A stretch of DNA of 55,672 bases from Lachnospiraceae bacterium (GTDB lineage Bacteria; Bacillota; Clostridia; Lachnospirales; Lachnospiraceae), in NCBI GenBank assembly GCA_017624855.1, contig JAGAMF010000003.1, positions 1 through 55,672 of the forward strand, written 5' to 3'. The translations under genes were made by a program, and so were the position numbers. How positions within the stretch are numbered: position 1 is the first letter of the stretch; each line of letters begins with the position of its first letter. Below the pieces are notes generated by a model. That model had not been told where the DNA came from. It saw only the letters and a list, made by a program, of their open reading frames with translations, and did not search any database. Below are positions 8,965-17,896 of this stretch, one piece after another.

Positions 8965-9816
8965 ATGCGATTTGTAATTGTGACGGGTATGAGTGGGGCA
9001 GGTAAACTGACTGCTCAGAAAATGATGGAAGATATGGGATATTATTGTGTGGATAATTTGCCGGTTCCGCTGATTGCCAAATTTGTGGAGTTGATTTTGG
9101 AACCCAGCCAGGAAATCACCAAGGTGGTACTGGGTATTGATGTGCGTGCAGACCAGTCTTTTGATGATGTCATGAAGGCGTTGGATGATTTAAAAAGCAA
9201 GGGATTTGCATATGAAATTCTTTTTATGGAATCCAGCGATGCGACATTGATGAAGCGATACAAAGAAACCCGAAGAATGCATCCTCTTGCCATAGGCGGC
9301 AGAGTGGCAGACGGTATCGAAAGAGAGCGTAAAATCCTTGAAAAAATGAAGGCGGATGCCAACTATGTTATAGATACTTCTCATCTTTTAACAAGAGAGT
9401 TAAAAGAAGAACTGGATCGTATTTTTATGAAAAATGAAGACTATAACAGCCTCATGGTTAACATTGTATCTTTCGGTTTTAAGCATGGAATTCCTGCGGA
9501 TGTGGATTTGGTTTTTGATGTGCGCTTCCTGCCGAATCCCTTTTATATCGACGAATTAAAACATAAAACGGGAAATGACCATGAAGTAAGGGATTATGTA
9601 ATGAGTTTTCCGGAGGCGGAAGAATTTTTGCAGAAATTAACAGACATGATTTCTTTCCTGATACCCAATTATATAAAAGAAGGTAAGAATCAGTTGATTA
9701 TAGGAATCGGTTGTACCGGAGGAAAGCACAGAAGTGTAACCCTTGCGAATAAATTATACGAGCAGTTGAAGGATCAGGGAAATTACGGCTTGACGGTTTC
9801 CCATCGTGATGCGTAG
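8965..9816 (+). CDS. rapZ: RapZ/YvcJ-family nucleotide-binding protein
   Basis: RapZ proteins bind nucleotides and GlcN6P; in E. coli RapZ steers decay of a small RNA controlling glmS, and in B. subtilis YvcJ has GTPase activity and affects competence. The 283-residue sequence matches the family throughout: an N-terminal P-loop, DNLPVPL, the GGRVADGIERE segment, and the C-terminal GIGCTGGKHRS motif. The P-loop is unusual: it reads GMSGAGKL-T, with Leu15 (codon CTG at 9007) where the family has Ser. The gene is 55 nt after murB and 14 nt before whiA, so it is probably cotranscribed with whiA. Confidence 0.95.
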   Translation: MRFVIVTGMSGAGKLTAQKMMEDMGYYCVDNLPVPLIAKFVELILEPSQEITKVVLGIDVRADQSFDDVMKALDDLKSKGFAYEILFMESSDATLMKRYKETRRMHPLAIGGRVADGIERERKILEKMKADANYVIDTSHLLTRELKEELDRIFMKNEDYNSLMVNIVSFGFKHGIPADVDLVFDVRFLPNPFYIDELKHKTGNDHEVRDYVMSFPEAEEFLQKLTDMISFLIPNYIKEGKNQLIIGIGCTGGKHRSVTLANKLYEQLKDQGNYGLTVSHRDA

Positions 9817-9830
9817 CGGGAGTTGGATTT

Positions 9831-10769
9831 ATGTCATTTTCACAGGAAGTTAAAGAAGAGCTTGAGAAGCAAATCGGACAGGCAAGACACTGCCGAATTG
9901 CGGAACTTGCAGCGATTATATGGTGTTACGGACATTTGTCGGTGGGTGAAAACGGACAAAAAACACTGGTTGTGGCCACGGAACACGAAACAATTGTAAG
10001 AAAATGCTTTACTTTGTTGAAAAAAACCTTTAATATAGACAATGGCGTGTTAAAAACTGTTTTTCCGACAGAAAGCGCGGGGCGCTTGTATGAAGGAATT
10101 TTACAGGATGAAACTTGCGTGGAATCTGTTTTAAAAGCAGTAAAAATGTGGGATGAAGAGAAGGGGACCATGTCTAAGCATTCCGCAGTGTCCAAGGTGC
10201 TTTTAAAATCGGCTTGTTGTAAAAGAGCGTACCTTCGAGGTTGCTTTTTATGCTCCGGTTCCATGAGCGATCCACAGAAGGGATATCATTTGGAATATCT
10301 CTGTACCAATGAAGAAATGGCGGGACAGCTTGTGGATGTGATCGGAGATTTTGAGGTGGAAGCCAAAACGGTGCAACGTAAGAAATACTATGTTGTATAT
10401 GTTAAAGAAGGATCATCCATTGTAGAGTTGCTTAATGTCATGGAGGCTCATGTGAGTCTTATGAATTTGGAGAATACCCGCATCTTAAAAGAAATCGGAA
10501 ACAGAACAAACCGTAAAGTAAATTGTGAGGCCGCCAATATTATTAAAGCGGTGAATGCGGCGAATAAGCAGATTGCAGATATCGAAAAGATTCGCGATAC
10601 AAGAGGCTTGGATTCTTTGCCTGCGCCTTTAAGAGATATGGCAGTGGTTCGTTTGCAGTATCACGATACACCTTTGGGTGAGCTGGGTAAATATTTGGAC
10701 CCGCCCATCGGTAAATCAGGTGTAAATCACAGACTAAGAAAATTAGGGGAGATAGCCCGGGAACTATAA
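9831..10769 (+). CDS. whiA: DNA-binding protein WhiA
   Basis: WhiA has a degenerate LAGLIDADG homing-endonuclease fold followed by a C-terminal helix-turn-helix. It controls sporulation genes in actinomycetes and division and nucleoid functions in Firmicutes. The 312-residue sequence shows the CCKRAYLRGCFL segment of the N-terminal fold, the ETNCEAANIIKA-like helix (NCEAANIIKAVN) and the terminal DPPIGKSGVNHRLRKL recognition helix. GGGAG lies nine bases before the ATG. The yvcK/mgfK gene often found between rapZ and whiA is absent. Confidence 0.95.
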   Translation: MSFSQEVKEELEKQIGQARHCRIAELAAIIWCYGHLSVGENGQKTLVVATEHETIVRKCFTLLKKTFNIDNGVLKTVFPTESAGRLYEGILQDETCVESVLKAVKMWDEEKGTMSKHSAVSKVLLKSACCKRAYLRGCFLCSGSMSDPQKGYHLEYLCTNEEMAGQLVDVIGDFEVEAKTVQRKKYYVVYVKEGSSIVELLNVMEAHVSLMNLENTRILKEIGNRTNRKVNCEAANIIKAVNAANKQIADIEKIRDTRGLDSLPAPLRDMAVVRLQYHDTPLGELGKYLDPPIGKSGVNHRLRKLGEIAREL

Positions 10770-10835
10770 TGATAAGTTTAATGCTTTGTTGGGGGACAAA
10801 GTGACGATCATGTGTAAAAATAAGGAGGAATGGAC

Positions 10836-11093
10836 ATGATTCAAAAGGAAATTAAAATCAAATTGTCCGGTGGTCTTGAGGCAAGACCGATTGCTGTGCT
10901 TGTTCAGGTTGCAAGCCAGTACGACAGCTCGGTTTATCTTCAGATTGATAACAAGAAGGTAAATGCAAAAAGTATCATGGGCATGATGAGTCTTGGTTTG
11001 AATGCCGGTGAAAATGTAACTGTATTGGTAGACGGTGCTGATGAGAAGGAAGCATTGGAAAGTATCGAAAAGTATTTAAGCGGTGAAGAATAA
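10836..11093 (+). CDS. crh: Crh-type HPr paralogue (Glu15, Ser46)
   Basis: This 85-residue protein has the HPr fold but lacks the phosphotransfer histidine. Residues 13-18 read GLEARP, with Glu (GAG at 10878) where HPr has His15 and B. subtilis Crh has Gln. The regulatory site is intact: NAKSIMGMMSLG with Ser46. It should therefore be a substrate of HprK and a CcpA partner, but not a PTS carrier. An ATG at 10830 sits one base from the AGGAGG (10823-10828); the ATG at 10836 has proper spacing and gives canonical HPr numbering, so it is used. It follows whiA, as crh does in B. subtilis. A short hairpin (10784-10801) lies in the gap. Confidence 0.92.
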   Translation: MIQKEIKIKLSGGLEARPIAVLVQVASQYDSSVYLQIDNKKVNAKSIMGMMSLGLNAGENVTVLVDGADEKEALESIEKYLSGEE

Positions 11094-11098
11094 AGATA

Positions 11099-11135
11099 AG
11101 AGAAAAGGACACATTTCGTGTTCTTTTTCTCTTTG
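11099..11135 (+). terminator. Intrinsic terminator after crh
   Basis: AGAGAAAAGGACAC pairs with GTGTTCTTTTTCTCT over a TTTC-type loop. It ends in a short T-run and closes the murB-rapZ-whiA-crh unit. Confidence 0.7.
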
Positions 11136-11226
11136 AGAAGAATAAAGATTCAACATTTTTATCATTATTTTTTCATAATTAGAACATAATTTGTTTTTAT
11201 GATACCATAAAAGCAGGAGGAAAATT

Positions 11227-12144
11227 ATGGATCGAAAGAAGCTTTTATTAATATATAATCCCAAATCCGGTACAGGAAAAATTAAAGGAAAATTATCCGA
11301 TGTCATAGATATGTGCGTAAAAGAAGGGTATGAAGTAACCATTCGCCCTACGCAGGGAAAACTGGATGCCATGGAATACCTGAGAGAGAATGCGGCAAGA
11401 TATGACAAGGTAATTTGCAGCGGCGGTGACGGTACTTTGGACGAGGTGGTAAAAGGAATTCTCGCAAGCGGCGAGCACCTTCCCATCGGATATATTCCCG
11501 CCGGCAGCACCAATGATTTTGCCAACAGTCTGGGCATATCTTCAATGACCATGAAGGCCGCCAAGGCAGCTGTATACGGAGAGCCTTTTGCCTGTGATAT
11601 CGGTAAATTTAACGATGATTATTTTGTCTATGTTGCAGCCTTTGGTATTTTAACGGATGTTTCATACGAAACCAGCCAGAAGACCAAGAATGTGCTGGGG
11701 CACATGGCTTATGTATTGGAAGGAATCAAGAGTTTTGGCTTAAACAGCATGAAGTCCTATTCCATGAGCGTCATAGCAGACGACAGAATCATAAAAGACG
11801 AATTCATTTACGGTATGGTATCCAATTCCGCAACCGTAGGCGGTTTTAAGGCATTGCCCCAGGGGGATATCTGCTTAAATGACGGAGAGTTTGAGGTGTT
11901 ACTGATCAAATATCCTCACAGCCTGGAAGAAGTGAATATAATTACTTCGTCTTTGCTTGCGCAGGATCCCGATCCGGAATATATGTATTACTTAAAAACA
12001 TCCCATCTTGAGTTCCATTCGGAAGAAGGAATTTCATGGACTTTGGATGGAGAAAACGGCGGCGTGCACAATGATGTGGAGATTATAAATTGTAATAAGG
12101 CTTTTACGATTTGTGTGCCGGAGAAGAAAAAGAAACGAGTATAA
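11227..12144 (+). CDS. Diacylglycerol kinase family lipid kinase (DgkB/YegS type)
   Basis: Members transfer phosphate from ATP to diacylglycerol or related lipids at the inner membrane face. The 305-residue sequence has the N-terminal NPKSGTGK loop, the signature SGGDGTLDEVVKG with the GGDGT nucleotide site, IPAGSTNDFANSLG, and the C-terminal DGE segment. The ATG has a strong GCAGGAGG site. It is bracketed by terminators, so it is probably a single-gene unit. The exact lipid substrate cannot be read from the sequence. Confidence 0.9.
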   Translation: MDRKKLLLIYNPKSGTGKIKGKLSDVIDMCVKEGYEVTIRPTQGKLDAMEYLRENAARYDKVICSGGDGTLDEVVKGILASGEHLPIGYIPAGSTNDFANSLGISSMTMKAAKAAVYGEPFACDIGKFNDDYFVYVAAFGILTDVSYETSQKTKNVLGHMAYVLEGIKSFGLNSMKSYSMSVIADDRIIKDEFIYGMVSNSATVGGFKALPQGDICLNDGEFEVLLIKYPHSLEEVNIITSSLLAQDPDPEYMYYLKTSHLEFHSEEGISWTLDGENGGVHNDVEIINCNKAFTICVPEKKKKRV

Positions 12145-12185
12145 ACGGAAGTTTCAACAAAATTGAAGAGTAACCGATTGAATTT

Positions 12186-12216
12186 AAAAACTCCCTTTTG
12201 GGAGTTTTTATTTTTT
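12186..12216 (+). terminator. Intrinsic terminator after the lipid kinase gene
   Basis: AAAAACTCCC pairs with GGGAGTTTTT over TTTT, followed by ATTTTTT. Confidence 0.85.
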
Positions 12217-12397
12217 GTCACATTTATACAATGCATTTATGGCTACATTAACCAAAAAATAAAATAAAAAATAACAAATATGCATAAAAAACTTGTAATA
12301 TCATATAGATTTTACTGTGAAAATGTATTAAAATGTAGATTAGAATTTGGGGAAAACAGCGAAGATGGGTTCGCATGTTATATGGGAGGTTATTTTT

Positions 12398-13486
12398 ATG
12401 ATTTCTAATCAGATTTTACAGAGTACCATCGACGGTATCAAGGGGATTACCAGAGTGGACTTAACGGTTGCGGATGTAGACGGTAAGGTATTGGCTACAA
12501 CCATGTTGGGTCAGCCCAATTTGGGAAATACGGTTTTGGATTTTGCCAATTCGCCTGCGGATAGCCAGGAAATTCAGAACAGTCAGTATATTAAGATTTA
12601 TGATGAACAGCAGGTGGAATACATTCTTATTTCTGCGGGGGCGGGAGAGAATGCATATACTGTGGGCAAGATGGCGGCATTTCAGATTCAGACTTTGCTG
12701 GTAGCTTATAAAGAGCGTTTTGATAAAGATAATTTTATTAAAAACCTTCTTCTTGATAACCTGTTGTTGGTGGATATTTACGGTCGTGCCAAGAGACTGC
12801 ACATTCAGACCGATGCCAAGCGTGTGGTTATGATTGTGGAAACCGAAAGCGGAAGAGACAGCAATACCTTGGAATTGGTTAAAGCCGTTTTAGGTAACAG
12901 CAGTAAAGAATTCGTTACTGCCGTTGATGAAAACAATGTGGTCATTGTAAAAGATTTGGCGGATGAGCAGACCAACAAAGATATCGACAAAACAGCCAAG
13001 GGAATTGTGGCTTTCCTTCAGAAGGAAGGCTTAAGAGATATACATATTGCATACGGAACCTGTGTAAACGAAATCAAGGATGTCAGCCGTTCTTACAAGG
13101 AAGCCAAGATGGCTTTGGATGTAGGCAAGATCTTCTTTAACGAAAGAGGCGTTATTGCTTACAGCGAGTTAGGAATCGGCCGTTTGATTTACCAGTTGCC
13201 CATCCCGCTGTGCAAGATGTTTATCAAGGAGATTTTTGACGGCAAGAGCCCCGATGACTTTGATGAGGAAACATTGGTTACCATTCACAAGTTTTTTGAA
13301 AACAGTCTGAATGTGTCCGAAACTTCAAGACAGCTTTTTATCCACAGAAATACTTTGGTATATCGTTTGGATAAGTTGCAGAAGAGTACCGGACTTGATT
13401 TGCGTGTTTTCGAAGATGCCATCACTTTTAAAATTGCGTTGATGGTTGTTAAGTACATGAAGTACATGGAAAGCTTTGAATATTAG
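12398..13486 (+). CDS. PucR/CdaR-family transcriptional regulator
   Basis: This 362-residue protein starts at the ATG eight bases after GGGAGG (12384-12389). An upstream in-frame ATG at 12347 would add 17 residues but has no ribosome site. The N-terminal half resembles the putative sugar-diacid recognition region of CdaR proteins. The C-terminus (about 305-355) is the PucR-type helix-turn-helix, with ETSRQLFIHRNTLVYRLDKL. Such proteins activate uptake and use of sugar acids or purines, but no such genes are adjacent; the next gene is ftsE. The ligand is unknown. Confidence 0.8.
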   Translation: MISNQILQSTIDGIKGITRVDLTVADVDGKVLATTMLGQPNLGNTVLDFANSPADSQEIQNSQYIKIYDEQQVEYILISAGAGENAYTVGKMAAFQIQTLLVAYKERFDKDNFIKNLLLDNLLLVDIYGRAKRLHIQTDAKRVVMIVETESGRDSNTLELVKAVLGNSSKEFVTAVDENNVVIVKDLADEQTNKDIDKTAKGIVAFLQKEGLRDIHIAYGTCVNEIKDVSRSYKEAKMALDVGKIFFNERGVIAYSELGIGRLIYQLPIPLCKMFIKEIFDGKSPDDFDEETLVTIHKFFENSLNVSETSRQLFIHRNTLVYRLDKLQKSTGLDLRVFEDAITFKIALMVVKYMKYMESFEY

Positions 13487-13526
13487 AATTTTAAGGCTAA
13501 GTATAAAGTTTTAAGAGGAGAACATA

Positions 13527-14273
13527 ATGGCGAAGGATATAAAGAAAAAGCGTGGGAGCAAAACCGGCTCCGAGACAGAGAAATATGCAATCTGTCTGGA
13601 GAATGTGAATAAAGCTTACGAGGACGGCGTTCCTGCGTTAACGGATGTGAATTTAAAAATTACACCCGGAGAGTTTGTCTTTATTGCGGGAGAAACCGGT
13701 TCCGGTAAGTCTACATTGATTAAATTGTTACTGAGAGAATTAAAAGCAGACAGCGGTAAAATTAATGTATGCGGATACGATTTGATCAGAATTAAAAGAA
13801 GGGATGTTCCGAAATTCCGTAGAAATTTGGGCGTTGTATTCCAGAACTTCCGTCTTTTAAAAGAACGCAACGTATATGACAATGTTGCGTTTGCCCAGAG
13901 AATTATTCAGAAGTCGGAGAAGGAAATCCGTAAAAATGTGCCCAGTATTTTATCCGCAGTAGGTTTGGCAGGTAAATACAAAGCAAAGCCCAAGCAGTTA
14001 TCCGGTGGTGAACAGCAGCGTGTGGCATTGGCCAGAGCATTGGTAAACAAGCCCAGTATTCTCTTGGCGGACGAGCCTACCGGTAATTTGGATCCTAAGA
14101 ATACAAATGAAATTATGCACCTGCTGGAGAAGATTAATGAGAACGGCACCACCGTAGTTGTGGTAACTCATAATCGTGAAATCGTAAATGCTATGCAGAG
14201 ACGAGTAATTACCCTTCGAAAAGGTGTTATTGTAAGTGATGAGGAGAAGGGTGGATATATAGATGAAGATTAG
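13527..14273 (+). CDS. ftsE: Cell-division ATP-binding protein FtsE
   Basis: FtsE is the ABC ATPase that with FtsX forms a membrane complex activating peptidoglycan hydrolases at the septum. The 248-residue sequence has Walker A GETGSGKS (about 55-62), Q-loop VVFQNFRLL, signature LSGGEQQR (about 158), Walker B ILLADEPTG and the H-loop VVTHN. A basic N-terminal extension of about 15 residues (KKKRGSKTG) precedes the domain. It overlaps ftsX by 11 bases, so the two are translationally coupled. Confidence 0.96.
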   Translation: MAKDIKKKRGSKTGSETEKYAICLENVNKAYEDGVPALTDVNLKITPGEFVFIAGETGSGKSTLIKLLLRELKADSGKINVCGYDLIRIKRRDVPKFRRNLGVVFQNFRLLKERNVYDNVAFAQRIIQKSEKEIRKNVPSILSAVGLAGKYKAKPKQLSGGEQQRVALARALVNKPSILLADEPTGNLDPKNTNEIMHLLEKINENGTTVVVVTHNREIVNAMQRRVITLRKGVIVSDEEKGGYIDED

Positions 14274-15156
14274 TACGTTTTTTTATACATTAAGACAGGG
14301 AATCATAAATGTTTTCCGTAATAAATGGTTCACTTTGGCATCGCTTGCCACCATCGGAGCCTGCCTTTTTATCTTTGGTATTGCGTATTCGCTGTTGGTG
14401 AATTTTCAGCATATGATTAAAACGGCGGAAGAAGGAGTTTCCATTACCGTTTTTTATGATGAAGGTTTACCTCAGGAAGAAATTGATAAAATCGGTAGCC
14501 AGATTGAGGCCAGAACAGAAGTATCCAAAGTAGTGTTTATTTCGGCAGAGGAAGCGTGGGAAGACTTTTCTGCGGAGCTTGGTGAAGCGGCAGAAGGAAT
14601 CACGGAGAATCCATTGGTGAACTCGGCAAATCATGAGGTGTATCTGAATGATGTGGCCGCGCAGTCTTCCTTGGTAAAATATATCGAGAGTATTGAAGGT
14701 GTGCGTAAGGTAAATCAGTCAGAGTTTACAGCCAATATGTTTACCGGTATTAATGCGTTGGTAACTTATGTATCCATCGGTATGATTGCCATCTTATTGG
14801 CAGTATCCATCTTTTTGATTAACAATACGGTTACCATCGGTATTTCCGTACGTAAAGAAGAGATTACCGTTATGAAATATATCGGAGCTACGGACTTCTT
14901 TGTTCGTGCGCCTTTCGTGTTTGAAGGCATGATTATCGGTCTTATCGGTTCTGCGTTGCCTTTGGTACTTTTATATTATATTTATACCGTGGCGTTACAG
15001 TTTCTTGCGGAGAAATTTGCATTTTTATCCAGCCTTTTGGTAACACTTCCTGCATGGGATGTGTTTAAGGTTTTAATTCCGGTTTCCCTGATTATCGGTG
15101 TGGGAATTGGTTTCTGCGGTAGCTTCTTTACCGTAAGAAAGCATTTAAAAGTTTAA
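14263..15156 (+). CDS. ftsX: Cell-division protein FtsX
   Basis: FtsX is the permease-like partner of FtsE; its external loop contacts a murein hydrolase or its activator. The 297-residue protein has four membrane segments (about 22-45, 165-190, 218-242 and 265-288) and a large extracytoplasmic domain between the first two (about 46-160). The next gene encodes an M23 enzyme with a coiled coil, the expected FtsX partner. Confidence 0.96.
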   Translation: MKISTFFYTLRQGIINVFRNKWFTLASLATIGACLFIFGIAYSLLVNFQHMIKTAEEGVSITVFYDEGLPQEEIDKIGSQIEARTEVSKVVFISAEEAWEDFSAELGEAAEGITENPLVNSANHEVYLNDVAAQSSLVKYIESIEGVRKVNQSEFTANMFTGINALVTYVSIGMIAILLAVSIFLINNTVTIGISVRKEEITVMKYIGATDFFVRAPFVFEGMIIGLIGSALPLVLLYYIYTVALQFLAEKFAFLSSLLVTLPAWDVFKVLIPVSLIIGVGIGFCGSFFTVRKHLKV

Positions 15157-15177
15157 TATTAGGATAAGTATATAAGA

Positions 15178-16407
15178 ATGAAAAACAGTGTAAAAAGATA
15201 TTTAATCAAAGGAATTCTTTTCTGCTTTGTACTTTTTGCTCTTGTTTCTCTTCCGGAACAAAAGGTTTCCGCAAACAGAATTTCTGATTTGGAGGCCAGC
15301 ATTCAGGAAAAAGAAGAAGCCATTGATGCGGCTGAAAAGGAGAAAAAAGAACTGGCAGCAGGCCTTACCAGTGTAGAGAATGTTAAAAAAGAGCTGGAAA
15401 AGAGCAAAGCAAATTTAACTGCATATGTTCAGGAATTGGATGCCGCTGTGGCAGAAATCCAAACCAAGATTGAGAATCTGAATACGCAGATTGCGGATAA
15501 GGAAAAAGCCATTGCCGAAACCAAGGCTGAGTTGAAGGAAGCCGAACAGGATGAGGCGGACCAGTATGAAGCTATGCAGAATCGTATGCAGAGCATCTAT
15601 GAACAGGGAGACAATTATTATTTGGAATTGTTATCCGATTCCGGAAGCTTTGCAGATTTTTTAAATAAGTTGGATTATATTGAACAGCTTTCGCAGTATG
15701 ATAACAATCTGCTGTTAGAGTATAAAAGCGTTGTAGAATATGTAAGCTTATGTAAGACTCAGCTGGAAGTCGAGCAGGAAGTTCTGAATGAAACCAAAAA
15801 AGCGGCGGAAGCCGAGCAGGCTGCCATGGAAACGCTGATTGGTGAAAAAGAAGCAGAAATTCTTGCATACGAGAAAGACATCACACAGAAGGAGCAGGTA
15901 ATTGCAGCTTATGAGGCTGAAATAGCGGAGCAGACTTCGGTAATTGAGGCCTTGGAAGCAGCGGTGGCAGCAGACAGAGCAAGTCTCTGGGGCGAGCGCG
16001 TATATAACGGCGGTATGTTTTGTTGGCCGGCGCCTTCTTATACCCGTATATCTGACGATTACGGTTATCGTAACCATCCGATTCTTAATGTGCAGCAGTT
16101 CCATACAGGAGTGGATATGGCGGCACCGGGAGGAACCCCGATTCTTGCGGCTTATGACGGCGTGGTGGTGCAGGCGGCTTACAATGCCTCCATGGGTAAT
16201 TATGTTATGATTGACCACGGAAGCGAATTGTACACTATTTACATGCATGCTCAGAAGTTAATGGTAAGTCCCGGAGATGAAGTTGCCCGAGGGGAACAGA
16301 TTGCTACGGTGGGTACTACCGGAAGAAGTACCGGTAATCACTTGCATTTCAGCGTACGATTAAACGGAAGCTATGTCAGTCCTTGGGGATATATTTCCAA
16401 ACCCTGA
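15178..16407 (+). CDS. Secreted M23 peptidase with coiled coil (EnvC/PcsB-like partner of FtsEX)
   Basis: This 409-residue protein has an N-terminal signal peptide (hydrophobic about 9-24, cut probably near VSA-N), a long Glu/Lys/Ala-rich coiled coil (about 34-265), and a C-terminal M23/LytM domain. The zinc site is intact: HTGVDMA gives the first His and Asp, and HLHFS gives the HxH pair. It is therefore predicted to be an active endopeptidase, unlike E. coli EnvC, which is a degenerate activator. The gene lies 21 nt after ftsX, so FtsEX probably moves its coiled coil to open the active site. Confidence 0.92.
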   Translation: MKNSVKRYLIKGILFCFVLFALVSLPEQKVSANRISDLEASIQEKEEAIDAAEKEKKELAAGLTSVENVKKELEKSKANLTAYVQELDAAVAEIQTKIENLNTQIADKEKAIAETKAELKEAEQDEADQYEAMQNRMQSIYEQGDNYYLELLSDSGSFADFLNKLDYIEQLSQYDNNLLLEYKSVVEYVSLCKTQLEVEQEVLNETKKAAEAEQAAMETLIGEKEAEILAYEKDITQKEQVIAAYEAEIAEQTSVIEALEAAVAADRASLWGERVYNGGMFCWPAPSYTRISDDYGYRNHPILNVQQFHTGVDMAAPGGTPILAAYDGVVVQAAYNASMGNYVMIDHGSELYTIYMHAQKLMVSPGDEVARGEQIATVGTTGRSTGNHLHFSVRLNGSYVSPWGYISKP

Positions 16408-16537
16408 TGTGAGTGTGTTTTATTATGGCTGATTAAAAACATTTATCGGTGTTACAATTAAAATACCGCTATCATAATGTGGCAAAAAGAATAATAGATT
16501 AAAAAAGATGAGTGTATCTTTTAGAAGGTAAATTGTT

Positions 16538-17740
16538 ATGGATAATAAGGGAAAAGCAAAATATTTCGGACTGGGAGTCTTGGTTTCCGCACTTTGGTTT
16601 CTTGTGCTGATCGCAATCATTTTATTGATTGGCGGCGGCATGTCCTTATTTAAAAAAGATAAGGATACCGGTGCGGTAACGGAAGAAAACATTGAAAAAA
16701 TCGAACATTTTCAGACTTTGTTAGAAACCTATTATTACGAGGATGTTCCCGAGGAAGAGTTGGCGGACGGCGTACTGTACGGCTTAATGGAAACGGTAGG
16801 AGATCCTTATACATGTTACTATTCCGTAGAAGAAATGAAAGAACTTACCGCAGATATTGAAGGTATTTTTCATGGAATCGGTGCTTATCTTGAAATGGAC
16901 TACGATAAGGGTTATGCCAAGATCAGCGGAGTAATCGACGGTACTCCGGCGAGCCAGTCGGATATTCAGGTGGGCGATTATGTGGTGGAAGTAGACGGTC
17001 AGGATGTTTATGAAATGACCCTGACGGATGTTGTGTCCATGATTCGAGGTGAAGCAGGAACGCAGGTAACATTAACATTAAACCGAAACGGAAGTGAACT
17101 TGAAGTTACGGTTACAAGACAGAATATCGAAACACCTACCATAAAATACGAAATGCTGGAAGGCAAAATTGCCCATATTACCATTGTGGAATTTGACGAT
17201 GTCACTACTTCTCAATTTATGGAAGCCATGGATCAGATGGAAAATGACGGAGCAAAGGGATTGATTCTGGATGTGCGTGGCAATCCCGGCGGAAGTTTGG
17301 CTACCGTTGTTGAGATTTGCCAGTTATTGTTGCCGGAAGGTATGATTGTTTATACCGAAGATAAATACGGTGAGCGCAACGAATATTTTAGTGACGGAAC
17401 CAATGAATTTAAATTGCCCCTGGTATTGCTGATTGACGGCAGTTCAGCCAGTGCTTCCGAAATTCTTGCGGGTGCCATTAAGGATTATGAGTTGGGTACT
17501 CTTGTGGGCACCACAACATACGGAAAAGGCATTGTGCAGAAGATTTTCTCTTACGAGGACGGTTCTGCGGCAAAGATTACGGTAAGTAAATATTATACCC
17601 CCAATGGTTATAATATTCACGGCGTAGGAATTGCACCGGATGTGGAAGTTCCTTTTGATGCGGATTTGTATCTGGAGGAAGAAATCGATAATCAGTTGCA
17701 GGAAGCAATTGAAATTATCACGAAAGAAATTGAGGGATAA
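16538..17740 (+). CDS. Carboxy-terminal processing protease (S41, CtpA/CtpB-like)
   Basis: This 400-residue serine protease is anchored by one N-terminal membrane segment (about 12-33). It has a PDZ domain (about 110-190, around ISGVIDGTPASQSDIQVGD), followed by the S41 domain with VRGNPGGSL, the nucleophile region DGSSASASEIL and the catalytic lysine in TTYGKGIVQ. S41 proteases trim or degrade secreted and membrane proteins. It follows the M23 gene by 130 nt; the cluster ftsE-ftsX-M23-S41 recurs in clostridia, suggesting that it controls the hydrolase or divisome. Confidence 0.93.
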   Translation: MDNKGKAKYFGLGVLVSALWFLVLIAIILLIGGGMSLFKKDKDTGAVTEENIEKIEHFQTLLETYYYEDVPEEELADGVLYGLMETVGDPYTCYYSVEEMKELTADIEGIFHGIGAYLEMDYDKGYAKISGVIDGTPASQSDIQVGDYVVEVDGQDVYEMTLTDVVSMIRGEAGTQVTLTLNRNGSELEVTVTRQNIETPTIKYEMLEGKIAHITIVEFDDVTTSQFMEAMDQMENDGAKGLILDVRGNPGGSLATVVEICQLLLPEGMIVYTEDKYGERNEYFSDGTNEFKLPLVLLIDGSSASASEILAGAIKDYELGTLVGTTTYGKGIVQKIFSYEDGSAAKITVSKYYTPNGYNIHGVGIAPDVEVPFDADLYLEEEIDNQLQEAIEIITKEIEG

Positions 17741-17758
17741 TCCAAAATAGAGGAAATG

Positions 17759-17789
17759 AGCAGCATCGGAGAGAATCCGATGCTGTTTT
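17759..17789 (+). terminator. Intrinsic terminator after the S41 protease gene
   Basis: CAGCATCGGA pairs perfectly with TCCGATGCTG over a five-base loop, followed by TTTT. Confidence 0.85.
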
Positions 17790-17847
17790 GGTATAAAAGT
17801 TTTTATAAAAACCCACACTTTTCACTATACATTTTAAAAAAATATGA

Positions 17848-17872
17848 TATACTATATTAGAATGTATGTTCG
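17848..17872 (+). promoter_or_regulatory. Candidate -10 and LexA (SOS) box upstream of uvrB
   Basis: TATACT (17848-17853) is a plausible -10; the -35 is poor. Directly downstream, AGAATGTATGTTCG (17859-17872) matches the Firmicute SOS operator GAAC-N4-GTTC with one mismatch (GAAT). Its position over the transcription start and before uvrBA, a classical SOS operon, supports LexA repression. Confidence 0.6.
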
Positions 17873-17896
17873 ATAAAATTGCGAGAGGAGTATGGC

